Assembly (NCBI GenBank): GCA_026391715.1
Contig: JAPLDO010000079.1
Coordinates: 1 to 39,004, forward strand
Reading direction: 5' to 3'
DNA: 39,004 nt
Source of the DNA: Bacteroidota bacterium
GTDB taxonomy: Bacteria; Bacteroidota; Bacteroidia; Bacteroidales; FEN-979
The position numbers were made by a program, and so were the translations under genes. The notes beneath the pieces were generated by a model, which saw only the letters and a program-made list of their open reading frames with translations, was not told the origin of the DNA and searched no databases. This document shows, piece by piece, positions 18,209 to 27,257 of this stretch (positions are counted from its first letter, which is position 1; each line of letters opens with the position of its first letter).

Positions 18209-19018
18209 TTGAAAACCATTTTTTCCATAGGAACACTAATACTGTTGTTGATACTCTCTTCATGTAAAAAGAATGAAGGGATGATTATTCCAAAGGATGG
18301 GTATGATGTAATTTTAGTAATCGGCCAGTCAAACACCCATCAGGGAATCGGACTTAATTTTTTGCTTGACGCTCCGAATGAAAGGATTAAACAGCTCGGA
18401 CGGTTTGGCGACAATAACATGAAAATAATCACCGCACGCGAACCTTTGGATCATTTTACCAAAATACCAGATAAAATTGGATTTGCGATGACTTTTGCCA
18501 AGGCTTACAAAAATCAATTTCTATCTTCAGACAAACATATTCTGATAATCCCGGGTGGAATGGGAGCGACAGGATTCAGTTCACATTATTGGAATAAGGG
18601 CGATACTTTGTATAACGACGCCGTAATGCGTACCAACTTTGTTGTGAAGAACTTTAAAAGTAAGCTGGTTGCAATCTTGTGGCATCAGGGAGAAAGTGAC
18701 ATTGGAAACCCCGATTATCAACAAAACCTCGATTCAATGATTGTTAATATCAGAAAAGATATTACAGGCGGCGGTAGGGTCCCATTCGTCTTAGGAGGAA
18801 TGGTTCCATATTGGATTCAACAAAACCCGGACAGGATGATTATCAATAATATCATTGAAAACACAGTAAACAGAATTCAAAAAACAGGGTATGCAAATCC
18901 TGAAGTTCCCTTTACAATTGAAAAATCGAATAAGGATTTCGATTCCAACCATTTTGATGCAAATGGACTCAGACAAATGGGACTAAGGTATTTTTCGGAA
19001 TTTGTCAGATTATCATAG
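18209..19018 (+). CDS. Sialate O-acetylesterase-type (SASA) lipoprotein, TTG start
   Basis: Secreted carbohydrate acetylesterase candidate. The 269 residues begin with a lipoprotein signal ending in the lipobox LSSC (cysteine near residue 19). SGNH/SASA features are VILVIGQSNTHQG (nucleophile serine in GQSN), LWHQGESDIG, and the late Asp/His segment DSNHFDANGLRQMG. The length is close to the minimal domain. The only workable start is TTG at 18209: it gives a correct lipoprotein signal and an in-frame stop lies three codons upstream. It would remove O-acetyl groups from sugars outside the cytoplasm. It lies just downstream of the G-rich inverted repeat and is somewhat AT-richer than its neighbours. 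Confidence 0.8.
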   Translation: MKTIFSIGTLILLLILSSCKKNEGMIIPKDGYDVILVIGQSNTHQGIGLNFLLDAPNERIKQLGRFGDNNMKIITAREPLDHFTKIPDKIGFAMTFAKAYKNQFLSSDKHILIIPGGMGATGFSSHYWNKGDTLYNDAVMRTNFVVKNFKSKLVAILWHQGESDIGNPDYQQNLDSMIVNIRKDITGGGRVPFVLGGMVPYWIQQNPDRMIINNIIENTVNRIQKTGYANPEVPFTIEKSNKDFDSNHFDANGLRQMGLRYFSEFVRLS

Positions 19019-19067
19019 AAATAAGCAGGTAGTCAAATAACATGTTAATGATTAAATAAGAAATGTG

Positions 19068-22000
19068 ATGATAAGAAATGTAGGATTGTTAGTATTGTTG
19101 GCGCTTTTTGTTCAAATCGGAGTTAAGGCGCAGGATCTGCCCTACCAGAAAGGTCTCGAACCGGTTTCCCTTACCCCGCAGGAGTTGTTTGTTCTGTCGA
19201 ACATCCCATTGCTGAAACTTCCCGATTCTTATAAAGGGCTTGACGCGCCACTTCTGCCTTCCGCAGTGGACAACTCCGCGCAACCATATTTCAGACCCAT
19301 AACATGGCAGTCGGGTTATGAATGTGGACAATCTGCCGGCATTGCCTTCAACTTTACTTATGAAATTGATCGTTTGCGTGGGATCCCTGCCAGCGTTGCC
19401 GCCAATCAATATCCCACCCATTTTACCTGGGATTTCCTTAATAACGCCAACAATTACCAGGGAGCCAGTTTTTTCGATTCATGGGAAATCACCAGAACCT
19501 GCGGCAATATGAATGTTGCAGATTATGGCGGCGCACTTAATACCGGCGGATATACCCGCTGGATTTCGGGATACGATAATTATTACAATGGAATGCAGAA
19601 CCGCATCAATGGAGTTAAGGCAATCAGAGTTGATACGCCGGAAGGTCTTCTTACTCTGAAATACTGGCTGTTTGACCATCTCGAAGGATCGCTGGTTGGC
19701 GGTGTGGGAAATATTTATGCGCAGTACTTCAGCCCTCCTGTGGCAACGCTTCCTGCCGGAACTCCCGAAGCCGGAAAATATGTGCAAACTTCCTGGGGCG
19801 GCAGTCCTTCGCATGGCTGGACAATCTGCGGATACAATGATTCCATCCGGTACGATTTTAACGGGGATGGTCAGTACACAAACAATATTGACATAAACAA
19901 CGACGGCGTTGTTGATATGCGCGACTGGGAGATTGGCGGCTTGAAATTTGCCAACGGCTATGCCGGATTAGGCTGGTGCAACCAGGGCTTTTGCTATACC
20001 ATGTATAAAAACCTCGCCGACAAAATTGGCTTTGGTGGAATCTGGAACCATACTATTTATGTTGTTGAGGCGAAATCTTCCTGTTCTCCCAAACTTACAA
20101 TGAAGGTTACTCTGAAACACACGTCGCGAAATAAACTTAAAGTTACCGCCGGCGTTAATACCGACATCACCGCAACCATTCCGGCATATATCCTCGAATT
20201 TCCAATATTCAACTACCAGGGCGGCGACCTCTTCATGCAGGGCGGAACTACCGAAGCCGATAAAACCATTGAATTCGGCCTCGACCTCGCGCCATTGATA
20301 AACCAGATTCCCGGAAGCCAGGCTGCGAAGTTCTTTTTACAGGTTCAAGAATTAGACCCGTCGGGTGTGGCAAATGGTGAAATCGTGAGTTGGTCGCTTA
20401 TTGATTATACCGGCTCCACCCCTGTCACTGTTACTTATCCAGGATCAAACACTCCGATCCAGAATAATACATTGACCCGGCTTAGTCAGAATTATACCCT
20501 GTATATCACAAAACCAACTATTACCAATGCAACCCTACCCCCGGCGATGTTGTATCAGCCATACAACGCCACCCTCGCCGCGTCAGGGGGAACTCCTCCT
20601 TACCGCTGGGACGCGAAACTTGAATATCCCGAAATCAACAATCCTTCCCCCTTCCCTACCGTAACTTCCCAGCAGCTCGTTATGACCAATAACAATACAG
20701 GTTACGCCATCAAAGAACTCGGTTTCGACTTTCCATTTTACAAAAAGATGATCAATAAACTTTACATATATGCCGATGGTTATATCCTGTTTGACGATCA
20801 GCCATACACCTATCCCTATTTGATTGATAAGAATCTCCTGTTCAGGCAAACCGGCATTATTTCACCATTTATGTGCGACCTCACAATTTATCCATCTTCG
20901 GGACATGGCTTATGGTACGAAGGAAATGCCAACTATGCCATCTTCCGCTGGAAAGCCTCAATGAATAACATGCAAGGCAGCACAAACCTCAATTTTGCCG
21001 TAAAATTTTATGCAAATGGAACCATCGAATATTACTACGGCGATATGATCTATCCGTTTGGCACAGAATGGACCGGCGGATTTTCCTCCGGAGATAACAG
21101 GAATTACCAGTATTCAAACTTAAATAACGCCCCGTCAGTTACTGCAAATACACTCGATAAGTTCATCTCATGCGGATTTCCCCCGGAAATGGAAATCACC
21201 GAAGATGGACATTTTACAGGAACTCCAACCCATTCGTATCAAAACCTTCCGGTTAAGTTTCAGGTGACAGACAACAACAACATATCCAACACAAAAACAC
21301 TGATATTCAATTCGTTTGGGTTGCTCATTACCCAAACTATTACCTCCGGGAGCGACAGCCTGATTGAATTTGGCGAAGCTGCCCATATCACGCTTAATCT
21401 GAATAATATAGGAACCCAGTCCTTCCACCAGCTTGCTTTTTCAGTTACCGTTGCCGATCCCTTTATTACCCTTACCGACAGCGCCGAAACCGTACCGTTA
21501 ATAACCGGCGGGCAAACGCTAACCCTTACCAATGCCTTCTCGTTTAATGTTTCGCCAAATATCCCGGATAATCATCCATTCACCATCACTTTACATGTTC
21601 AGTCGCAGGAACAAGGTTTTCAGCGATTACTCGACCTGGTGGCGCACGCCCCGGTTTTCAAGGTTACAGAAACCCGTCTTGCCGATGGCGATAACGGTAT
21701 GCTTGATCCCGGAGAAACTGCCGATTTATTGGTTACCTACAAAAATACCGGCAGCGCTAAAGTCAGCGGCATCGGGTTTGAACTTGTATCAGTTGACACA
21801 AACCTGATTGTAAATTCCTCCTCCGCTATTGTTAATCTGCTAAAACCCGACTCTTCGTGTGTGCTTACCTTTAGTGTGACCGGCGGGAGCTCTGCATCGT
21901 TTGAATATCTTTATCGCCTGAATAATTCGATAACTGCCAATAATAATTTCTCAGGCAACGACTCGCTGTATCTGTTTTCGGGAGTGATTGTGGAAGATTT

Positions 22001-23486
22001 TGAAACCGGAAATTTCGAAAAATTTCCCTGGCTTACAGCGGGTCAGGCTCCGTGGCTTATCGAACCCAGCGTTAAATACGAGGGCAATTTCAGCGCAAGA
22101 TCGGGGTGGCTGGGCGATGACCAGGAAAGCAAACTCTATATTAACGTGAATGTGCTTGCCGAAGGTCCTGTTTCTTTTTACAAATATGTCTCCTGCGAGC
22201 ATGATCCGAGTGGCAATAATGACTATGATTACCTCGCCTTTTTTATTGACAATTACGAAATGGCGCGCTGGGATGGCGAAATTGTATGGAGCAAGGAAAC
22301 TTTCTGGGTTTCGACAGGATACCATACACTTTCGTGGGTTTACCATAAGGATTATTCTGTTTCAGCCGGATGGGATGGCTGCCTCGTTGACTTCATCACT
22401 TTTCCGATTATCGAAGGCGCTGTTCCGTCCATTTCAGTTACGCCGTCATCTTTTGAAGAGACTCTCTATCCTGGGCAGTCGGTGACAAAACCGCTTGCAG
22501 TGACCAACCTGGGCGGCGGAATTCTCGATTTTTCGGTTATCGTTATTGATACCGCCGCCAATAAAAAAGATCTCCTTACCGATAACCTCACGGGATCGTA
22601 CATGACCTGCGGAGTTGAAGAATTCACTCCCGGGCAGAACATCAACTGGACGCTAACGGTTAAAAACCTAAGCCCCGATAATGAATCCATCAAACATATA
22701 AAAATTGATTTCCCGCCGGGAGTCACCATAAACACAGCCACTAATTTTTCGGGCGGTTCTCTCGGCGAATTGGTTTTTACCGGCGTTCCTGGCAATGGAG
22801 CGTCTCTTAACTGGCATGGCGCAACCATAGGCGGTACGGGTGTTTTGAAACCTGGCGAAACAGCCTTTGCCACAGTTACCGGCGCCATCGGCGAATCGTT
22901 TATGAACGATGTTTTCATGGTTTACGACCTCAGAGGCGACAGCGTAGGGGCGTCTCCAAATCATCTGGCAAATCATTTAAAAGTGAAAAATAACGGACTC
23001 GCCAACACCTGGGTTTCACTGGTAAACGCTACCGGCAGACTGATGAATAATCAAACGGAAATGGTTTCGGTAACCATTAACGCAACAGGATTATCCCCCA
23101 ACCTTTACCGGTGCAACCTGATAGTGCGCGATTTGTACAATAATAAAGTAGTTGTCCCGGTTACGCTCCATGTTCCTTTTCCGGTTGGAATGGCTGATCA
23201 GCTACCCGCAGCAGACCGGCTTTCGGGTAACTTTCCTAATCCGTTTTCCGACGCCACACAGATCGAATTTTATCTGAATAACTCATCGTTAGTGAATCTT
23301 GAGATTTTTTCACAACAGGGAATTTCCGTCAGAAAGTGGGAAGCCGAAGTTTATACTGCCGGTCGCCACACGGTAAACTGGGATGGAACTGATTCGGATG
23401 GAAACAAAGCGTCGCCGGGAATTTATATCTGCCGCCTTACAACCAACAATTTCAATGGTTCATGTAAAATGATAGTGATTCGTTAG
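19068..23486 (+). CDS. T9SS-secreted papain-like (C1) peptidase with Ig/jelly-roll domains
   Basis: Large secreted protein of 1472 residues from ATG 19068 (GTG 19065 adds one residue). It has a signal peptide (VGLLVLLALFVQIGVKAQ). The papain-like domain at about 70-335 has the oxyanion Gln and Cys in WQSGYECGQSAG (Q81, C86), His in SPSHGWTICGYN (H249) and Asn in LKFANGYAGLGW (N296). A dockerin-like calcium segment (DFNGDGQ, then DINNDGVVD) is inserted between His and Asn. Next come Ig-like and putative adhesion repeats (about 490-980), a MAM-like jelly-roll at about 990-1130 and a further repeat region. The last 80 or so residues are a T9SS sorting domain (FPNPFSDATQIEFYL ... GIYICRL). Its substrate is unknown. 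The next gene starts 10 bases later. Confidence 0.82.
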   Translation: MIRNVGLLVLLALFVQIGVKAQDLPYQKGLEPVSLTPQELFVLSNIPLLKLPDSYKGLDAPLLPSAVDNSAQPYFRPITWQSGYECGQSAGIAFNFTYEIDRLRGIPASVAANQYPTHFTWDFLNNANNYQGASFFDSWEITRTCGNMNVADYGGALNTGGYTRWISGYDNYYNGMQNRINGVKAIRVDTPEGLLTLKYWLFDHLEGSLVGGVGNIYAQYFSPPVATLPAGTPEAGKYVQTSWGGSPSHGWTICGYNDSIRYDFNGDGQYTNNIDINNDGVVDMRDWEIGGLKFANGYAGLGWCNQGFCYTMYKNLADKIGFGGIWNHTIYVVEAKSSCSPKLTMKVTLKHTSRNKLKVTAGVNTDITATIPAYILEFPIFNYQGGDLFMQGGTTEADKTIEFGLDLAPLINQIPGSQAAKFFLQVQELDPSGVANGEIVSWSLIDYTGSTPVTVTYPGSNTPIQNNTLTRLSQNYTLYITKPTITNATLPPAMLYQPYNATLAASGGTPPYRWDAKLEYPEINNPSPFPTVTSQQLVMTNNNTGYAIKELGFDFPFYKKMINKLYIYADGYILFDDQPYTYPYLIDKNLLFRQTGIISPFMCDLTIYPSSGHGLWYEGNANYAIFRWKASMNNMQGSTNLNFAVKFYANGTIEYYYGDMIYPFGTEWTGGFSSGDNRNYQYSNLNNAPSVTANTLDKFISCGFPPEMEITEDGHFTGTPTHSYQNLPVKFQVTDNNNISNTKTLIFNSFGLLITQTITSGSDSLIEFGEAAHITLNLNNIGTQSFHQLAFSVTVADPFITLTDSAETVPLITGGQTLTLTNAFSFNVSPNIPDNHPFTITLHVQSQEQGFQRLLDLVAHAPVFKVTETRLADGDNGMLDPGETADLLVTYKNTGSAKVSGIGFELVSVDTNLIVNSSSAIVNLLKPDSSCVLTFSVTGGSSASFEYLYRLNNSITANNNFSGNDSLYLFSGVIVEDFETGNFEKFPWLTAGQAPWLIEPSVKYEGNFSARSGWLGDDQESKLYINVNVLAEGPVSFYKYVSCEHDPSGNNDYDYLAFFIDNYEMARWDGEIVWSKETFWVSTGYHTLSWVYHKDYSVSAGWDGCLVDFITFPIIEGAVPSISVTPSSFEETLYPGQSVTKPLAVTNLGGGILDFSVIVIDTAANKKDLLTDNLTGSYMTCGVEEFTPGQNINWTLTVKNLSPDNESIKHIKIDFPPGVTINTATNFSGGSLGELVFTGVPGNGASLNWHGATIGGTGVLKPGETAFATVTGAIGESFMNDVFMVYDLRGDSVGASPNHLANHLKVKNNGLANTWVSLVNATGRLMNNQTEMVSVTINATGLSPNLYRCNLIVRDLYNNKVVVPVTLHVPFPVGMADQLPAADRLSGNFPNPFSDATQIEFYLNNSSLVNLEIFSQQGISVRKWEAEVYTAGRHTVNWDGTDSDGNKASPGIYICRLTTNNFNGSCKMIVIR

Positions 23487-23496
23487 ATTAACCTGC

Positions 23497-25272
23497 ATGA
23501 TAAAAAAGAATAAGAAACTCACTATTTTCTTAATTTTACTGGTCTCGTCTGTAATTACAGCGGCTCTGGGGCTGAAGTATTTTCCCTTTTCAAAGGTGAT
23601 GAAAATGCCGTCGGGATCGGAAAAAGAATTTGTCAATCCTCAAACGGTTTCAGCAACTTCGCCAAATACCCTTTACTACGATTTCGAAATTCCACCGGGG
23701 AAAGAGGTTCCCGGTGGTTTTTACAAAGGAATTGCTCATTCGGGACAGTATTCAGTGAAGGCTTTCGGACAAAACAGCTTCAGCTTCGCCATAGAACGAA
23801 CCGCAAGGGAAATAGGAGTAAACAACCTCAATGCGGTTGCCCTTAGCGCCTGGATTTACATTTTTCCAACCAAAAAGGATGTGCAGGGTTCATTGGTTTT
23901 TACCGCCTCTAACGAGCTGGGGGTAAATATTTGCTGGCAGGGAATCAGCCTGCGTGAACCTGAAGTTCCCCGCGGAAAATGGTTTAAAATCAGCGGCTAT
24001 TTCGATCTGCGTTCAGTTACCTTCAAACCTGATTACAAAATTCAGGTCTATTTCTGGAATACAAGCAGCGCCGATATTCTTATTGACGATTACTTTGTTT
24101 CATTCGGCGACGCAGTTGACCGCCGCGGCGATTCAACATTGGTTGACCTGACCAAACCGGCGGGTTATACGCCGCGATTCAACTACCCGCCTTTCCCGGT
24201 TTCGTACTTTACGAGGGAGCCAAATGAAAAACAGATCAAACCATCAGAAATTGGCGGCGATGATTTTGTTGTAGCCGGTAATTTTTTCAACCAGGGTTCC
24301 GATGGTTTGGTGGTTTTCAGAAAAGATGGGAAGATTTCCGGATTCATCTTTTGTAAAGAGAAAAACGCTTATACCAGGATTTTAATCAATAAACCCGCCC
24401 AGCCGTTTTCGATGGTGAAACAAGTTATAAAAGGCAGGTTCCTTGGAACGGAATCGGATCAGATTGTTTTGGTAACGGATAAAAGTTTGCTGCTTTGTTC
24501 GCTGAATCTACTGAAGAATCCATGCGCCGGCTCCGAATCTCCCACCGCGTCGCTGAAGGTAATCTCTTCAGCAGTTCAACCAGATGGCGCTGTTTACGCA
24601 GGCGATTTTTCGGGCGACAACCGCTCTGAATTGGTGATCGTAAACAATTCCGGATCGTGGAAACTCAATATTTTTGAAGCGGTTCCAAACGGCGTTGGAA
24701 AATGGAAAACCATTGCCGGAAATGGCAGTCAGCCGGTTGAAGAATGGAATCAGCAAAAATTTACCGGCGGTATCTCCATCGGCTCTTTTATAAACGGAGT
24801 AAAGGGAGATCAGGCATTAACAGTTACGAAATCAAAAACCGATAAAATTTGTACTTACACAATTTTCCGGTTCAATGGAAACAGCGGCGAATGGGAATCA
24901 ACTTTTCTTAAAAATAGTGGTGGGAAAACCATCGGGCTTGATACGCTCAAACCTGACGATAAATTTTTCTGCTTACCCGCAGGGCAGGGAAATTCCTCGA
25001 AAGTATTCCGTTATAACCGCGACTGGCGGTTTGACCTGAAAGAAATCAGTTTTAACGATTCAACATTCAGCATTCTCTCTAATGTTGATTTTCAGGGTTA
25101 CGACATCGATCAAAATCCGAAATATTATGAATCGCTCCAACTGATTCCCGGTAATTTCAAAAGTCGGGAGGAGGCGTCATTTCTCATCATTGGAAAAAAC
25201 CGGGCGGAAAGACATTATGAGAAAATTTTGCCCGATTTTATTCATCATTATTCCGTTTCCACAGTAAAATAG
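23497..25272 (+). CDS. Membrane-anchored protein with jelly-roll and FG-GAP/VCBS-like repeats
   Basis: 591 residues. One N-terminal membrane helix (residues about 8-29) has no obvious cleavage site, so the protein is probably anchored with its bulk outside the cytoplasm. Residues about 55-200 resemble a carbohydrate-binding-like jelly-roll (YYDFEIPPGKEVPGGFYKG, ALSAWIYIFP, FKISGYFDLR, ADILIDDYFVSFG). From about 255 onward there are irregular FG-GAP-like blades (VVAGNFFNQGSDGLVVFRKD, AGDFSGDNRSELVIVNN). No catalytic motif is recognised. It is squeezed between the peptidase and GH16 genes with 10- and 9-base gaps, so the three are probably one transcript and may form one surface assembly. Function is not known. 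Confidence 0.72.
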   Translation: MIKKNKKLTIFLILLVSSVITAALGLKYFPFSKVMKMPSGSEKEFVNPQTVSATSPNTLYYDFEIPPGKEVPGGFYKGIAHSGQYSVKAFGQNSFSFAIERTAREIGVNNLNAVALSAWIYIFPTKKDVQGSLVFTASNELGVNICWQGISLREPEVPRGKWFKISGYFDLRSVTFKPDYKIQVYFWNTSSADILIDDYFVSFGDAVDRRGDSTLVDLTKPAGYTPRFNYPPFPVSYFTREPNEKQIKPSEIGGDDFVVAGNFFNQGSDGLVVFRKDGKISGFIFCKEKNAYTRILINKPAQPFSMVKQVIKGRFLGTESDQIVLVTDKSLLLCSLNLLKNPCAGSESPTASLKVISSAVQPDGAVYAGDFSGDNRSELVIVNNSGSWKLNIFEAVPNGVGKWKTIAGNGSQPVEEWNQQKFTGGISIGSFINGVKGDQALTVTKSKTDKICTYTIFRFNGNSGEWESTFLKNSGGKTIGLDTLKPDDKFFCLPAGQGNSSKVFRYNRDWRFDLKEISFNDSTFSILSNVDFQGYDIDQNPKYYESLQLIPGNFKSREEASFLIIGKNRAERHYEKILPDFIHHYSVSTVK

Positions 25273-25281
25273 AGTATTACC

Positions 25282-27213
25282 ATGAATTTTCTTCGTCGCT
25301 ATATTCTCCTGATTTCGCTTTTACCTTCTCTCTTTATCTCCTGTGGTCAGTCAACCGGCTCGGCGGAAGCCATGAGCGAAGAATTTATAATCAGGGCTTT
25401 CAATCCTATTACCAATTGGAAACAGGGAGAAACGCTATCGCTCGATTACACCGAGGCTATGGTTTTCGGTTTCTATATACCTACTATTCGCCAGGTAGAG
25501 GGCGGGTTGTTCAATGCGGAATTCAAAATCAAAAATACCGGCGCCGCGCCGCAGAAATTTTATTATAAAATATATTACCAGAACGAGTCGTATAAATTCC
25601 CGGAACGCGATTTTCCCGACACCACCCGCCAACGTGGGGAGGCGAGTGAAAACTTCTACGGAAGCTGGGAGGACGCGAACACCGCGTTTGTCGAAACCGG
25701 CGTTATTCCCGCCGATAAAGAGTTTCATCCGGTTGAAACAAAGTTTCGCATTGTGGGAAATCCGAGAAACGAGAAGCGATATTTTTCACAGGACAAAAAT
25801 GACCGGTGGAAGCGTAATCCGAGAGTTGGCGAGTATAGTTTCATGCTTGTTGTAACATCGGCAGCAGCAATTCAGCAAAAGCTAATCCCTGAAAACGTAG
25901 CCAACATTGGCATCGCGGCTGAAACTGGTTTTGTAAATCCCTATTTCTTTTTTCTCTATGGCAAAGGAAAATCGTTGCCGAATACCATCGTGCAAAAGTT
26001 TCCGGTTAATCTCAAGGTGATAGCCAATCCCGATCCCGGCGCGGGAATTTACCTGCATCCAATTGCATTTTCAAAGGAAATTGCCGACAAATACCAAACC
26101 GGCAATTGTAGCCAGGCGCCCGAACTCTATAATCTTGCCGCATTTGAACTGTTTATCCACTATGTAGATCCATCCACAAAGCTGAATAACATTCCGGTTA
26201 TTGCCGACGTGCTCAATGGCACATATTCCCGCCTTGATTACAACTGGAACAAACGCTTTTACAGGAAAGAAGAGTTGATTGCAATAACATCCTCGGTTAC
26301 TACCCGACCATGCGAAACGGTGATTTCCGATCCGGTTAACCATAAGATTACAATGCGCAACCCAAAGTCGGAATTTGGAAAATGGCAGAAACAAAATGTA
26401 GGCGTAATTACCCGTCATGGCATGACTTTCGGAAAATATACAGTCAAATGCAAGCTGACCGAACTGCTAAACAAACAAAACATGTGGAACGGACTTACCA
26501 ACGCCATCTGGCTGATCACCCAAAGCCAGGAAGAGTGGAACTACCGGCGCAACTGCAACAATGGCGGTTATATGGCAAACTATTACGGAGGCGGAGATGG
26601 CAGCGGTAATAAACGGGTGAAAAATGTTGGGTATTCTGAAATTGACTTTGAAATTTTGAAAACTGTTCCTTATTGTCCTACCTGGACGCTTCCACCGGCT
26701 TACAGTCACGGGATAGACGACCAGCGAAATGTTCAGAATTGGAACGTGCCTTTCCCCGATGAAATAATCGCGGATGACGATAAGGTAGTTGTTTCCTGCA
26801 CCAATTGGGATATGGCATGCTGGCAGCCTGTTGATTTTCACGACGGATGCTACCCGGTGCGCTACCAGAATACAACATTCTGGGCGCACCGCTGGGATAA
26901 AAATTACCGCGCGCTTACTCAGAAAACGCCTGAACGCGACGATGAACTCTTCGGATCCTCGTGGTACTATTTCCAGATTGACTGGCAACCCGATAAAATT
27001 ATATGGCGCATCGGTCCGTCAAAAGACAAACTCCGGGTAGTCGGTTATCAGGACGACAAGGTAACTTCCATTCCAAATAATCAGATGTTGCTTATAATCA
27101 CTCAGGAATTTCACAATACCAAATGGTGGATCGGGTCTGCCTATTCCCAGGACAACACACCCTTCCCGAAAGTTGATTACGTTGGAGAGATTTATGAACT
27201 TACCATTGAGTAA
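25282..27213 (+). CDS. Glycoside hydrolase family 16 lipoprotein with large N-terminal extension
   Basis: 643 residues. A lipoprotein signal ends in the lipobox FISC (cysteine near residue 21). The C-terminal half is a GH16 domain with the catalytic motif EIDFE at residues 453-457 (nucleophile E453, acid/base E457), in the ExDxE form without a bulge. A terminal beta-strand set supports it (YFQIDWQPDKIIWRIG, VGEIYELTIE). GH16 enzymes cleave beta-1,3/1,4 glucans, agar, carrageenan or related chains; the substrate is not deducible here. Residues about 30-340 match nothing I recognise. This region may include a beta-sandwich (FNAEFKIKNTGAAPQKFYYKIYY). The gene starts 9 bases after the FG-GAP-like gene. 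Confidence 0.83.
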   Translation: MNFLRRYILLISLLPSLFISCGQSTGSAEAMSEEFIIRAFNPITNWKQGETLSLDYTEAMVFGFYIPTIRQVEGGLFNAEFKIKNTGAAPQKFYYKIYYQNESYKFPERDFPDTTRQRGEASENFYGSWEDANTAFVETGVIPADKEFHPVETKFRIVGNPRNEKRYFSQDKNDRWKRNPRVGEYSFMLVVTSAAAIQQKLIPENVANIGIAAETGFVNPYFFFLYGKGKSLPNTIVQKFPVNLKVIANPDPGAGIYLHPIAFSKEIADKYQTGNCSQAPELYNLAAFELFIHYVDPSTKLNNIPVIADVLNGTYSRLDYNWNKRFYRKEELIAITSSVTTRPCETVISDPVNHKITMRNPKSEFGKWQKQNVGVITRHGMTFGKYTVKCKLTELLNKQNMWNGLTNAIWLITQSQEEWNYRRNCNNGGYMANYYGGGDGSGNKRVKNVGYSEIDFEILKTVPYCPTWTLPPAYSHGIDDQRNVQNWNVPFPDEIIADDDKVVVSCTNWDMACWQPVDFHDGCYPVRYQNTTFWAHRWDKNYRALTQKTPERDDELFGSSWYYFQIDWQPDKIIWRIGPSKDKLRVVGYQDDKVTSIPNNQMLLIITQEFHNTKWWIGSAYSQDNTPFPKVDYVGEIYELTIE

Positions 27214-27257
27214 CGGATAGAAATTTTTAAAATGTGTATATTTTAACAACTAATGTC

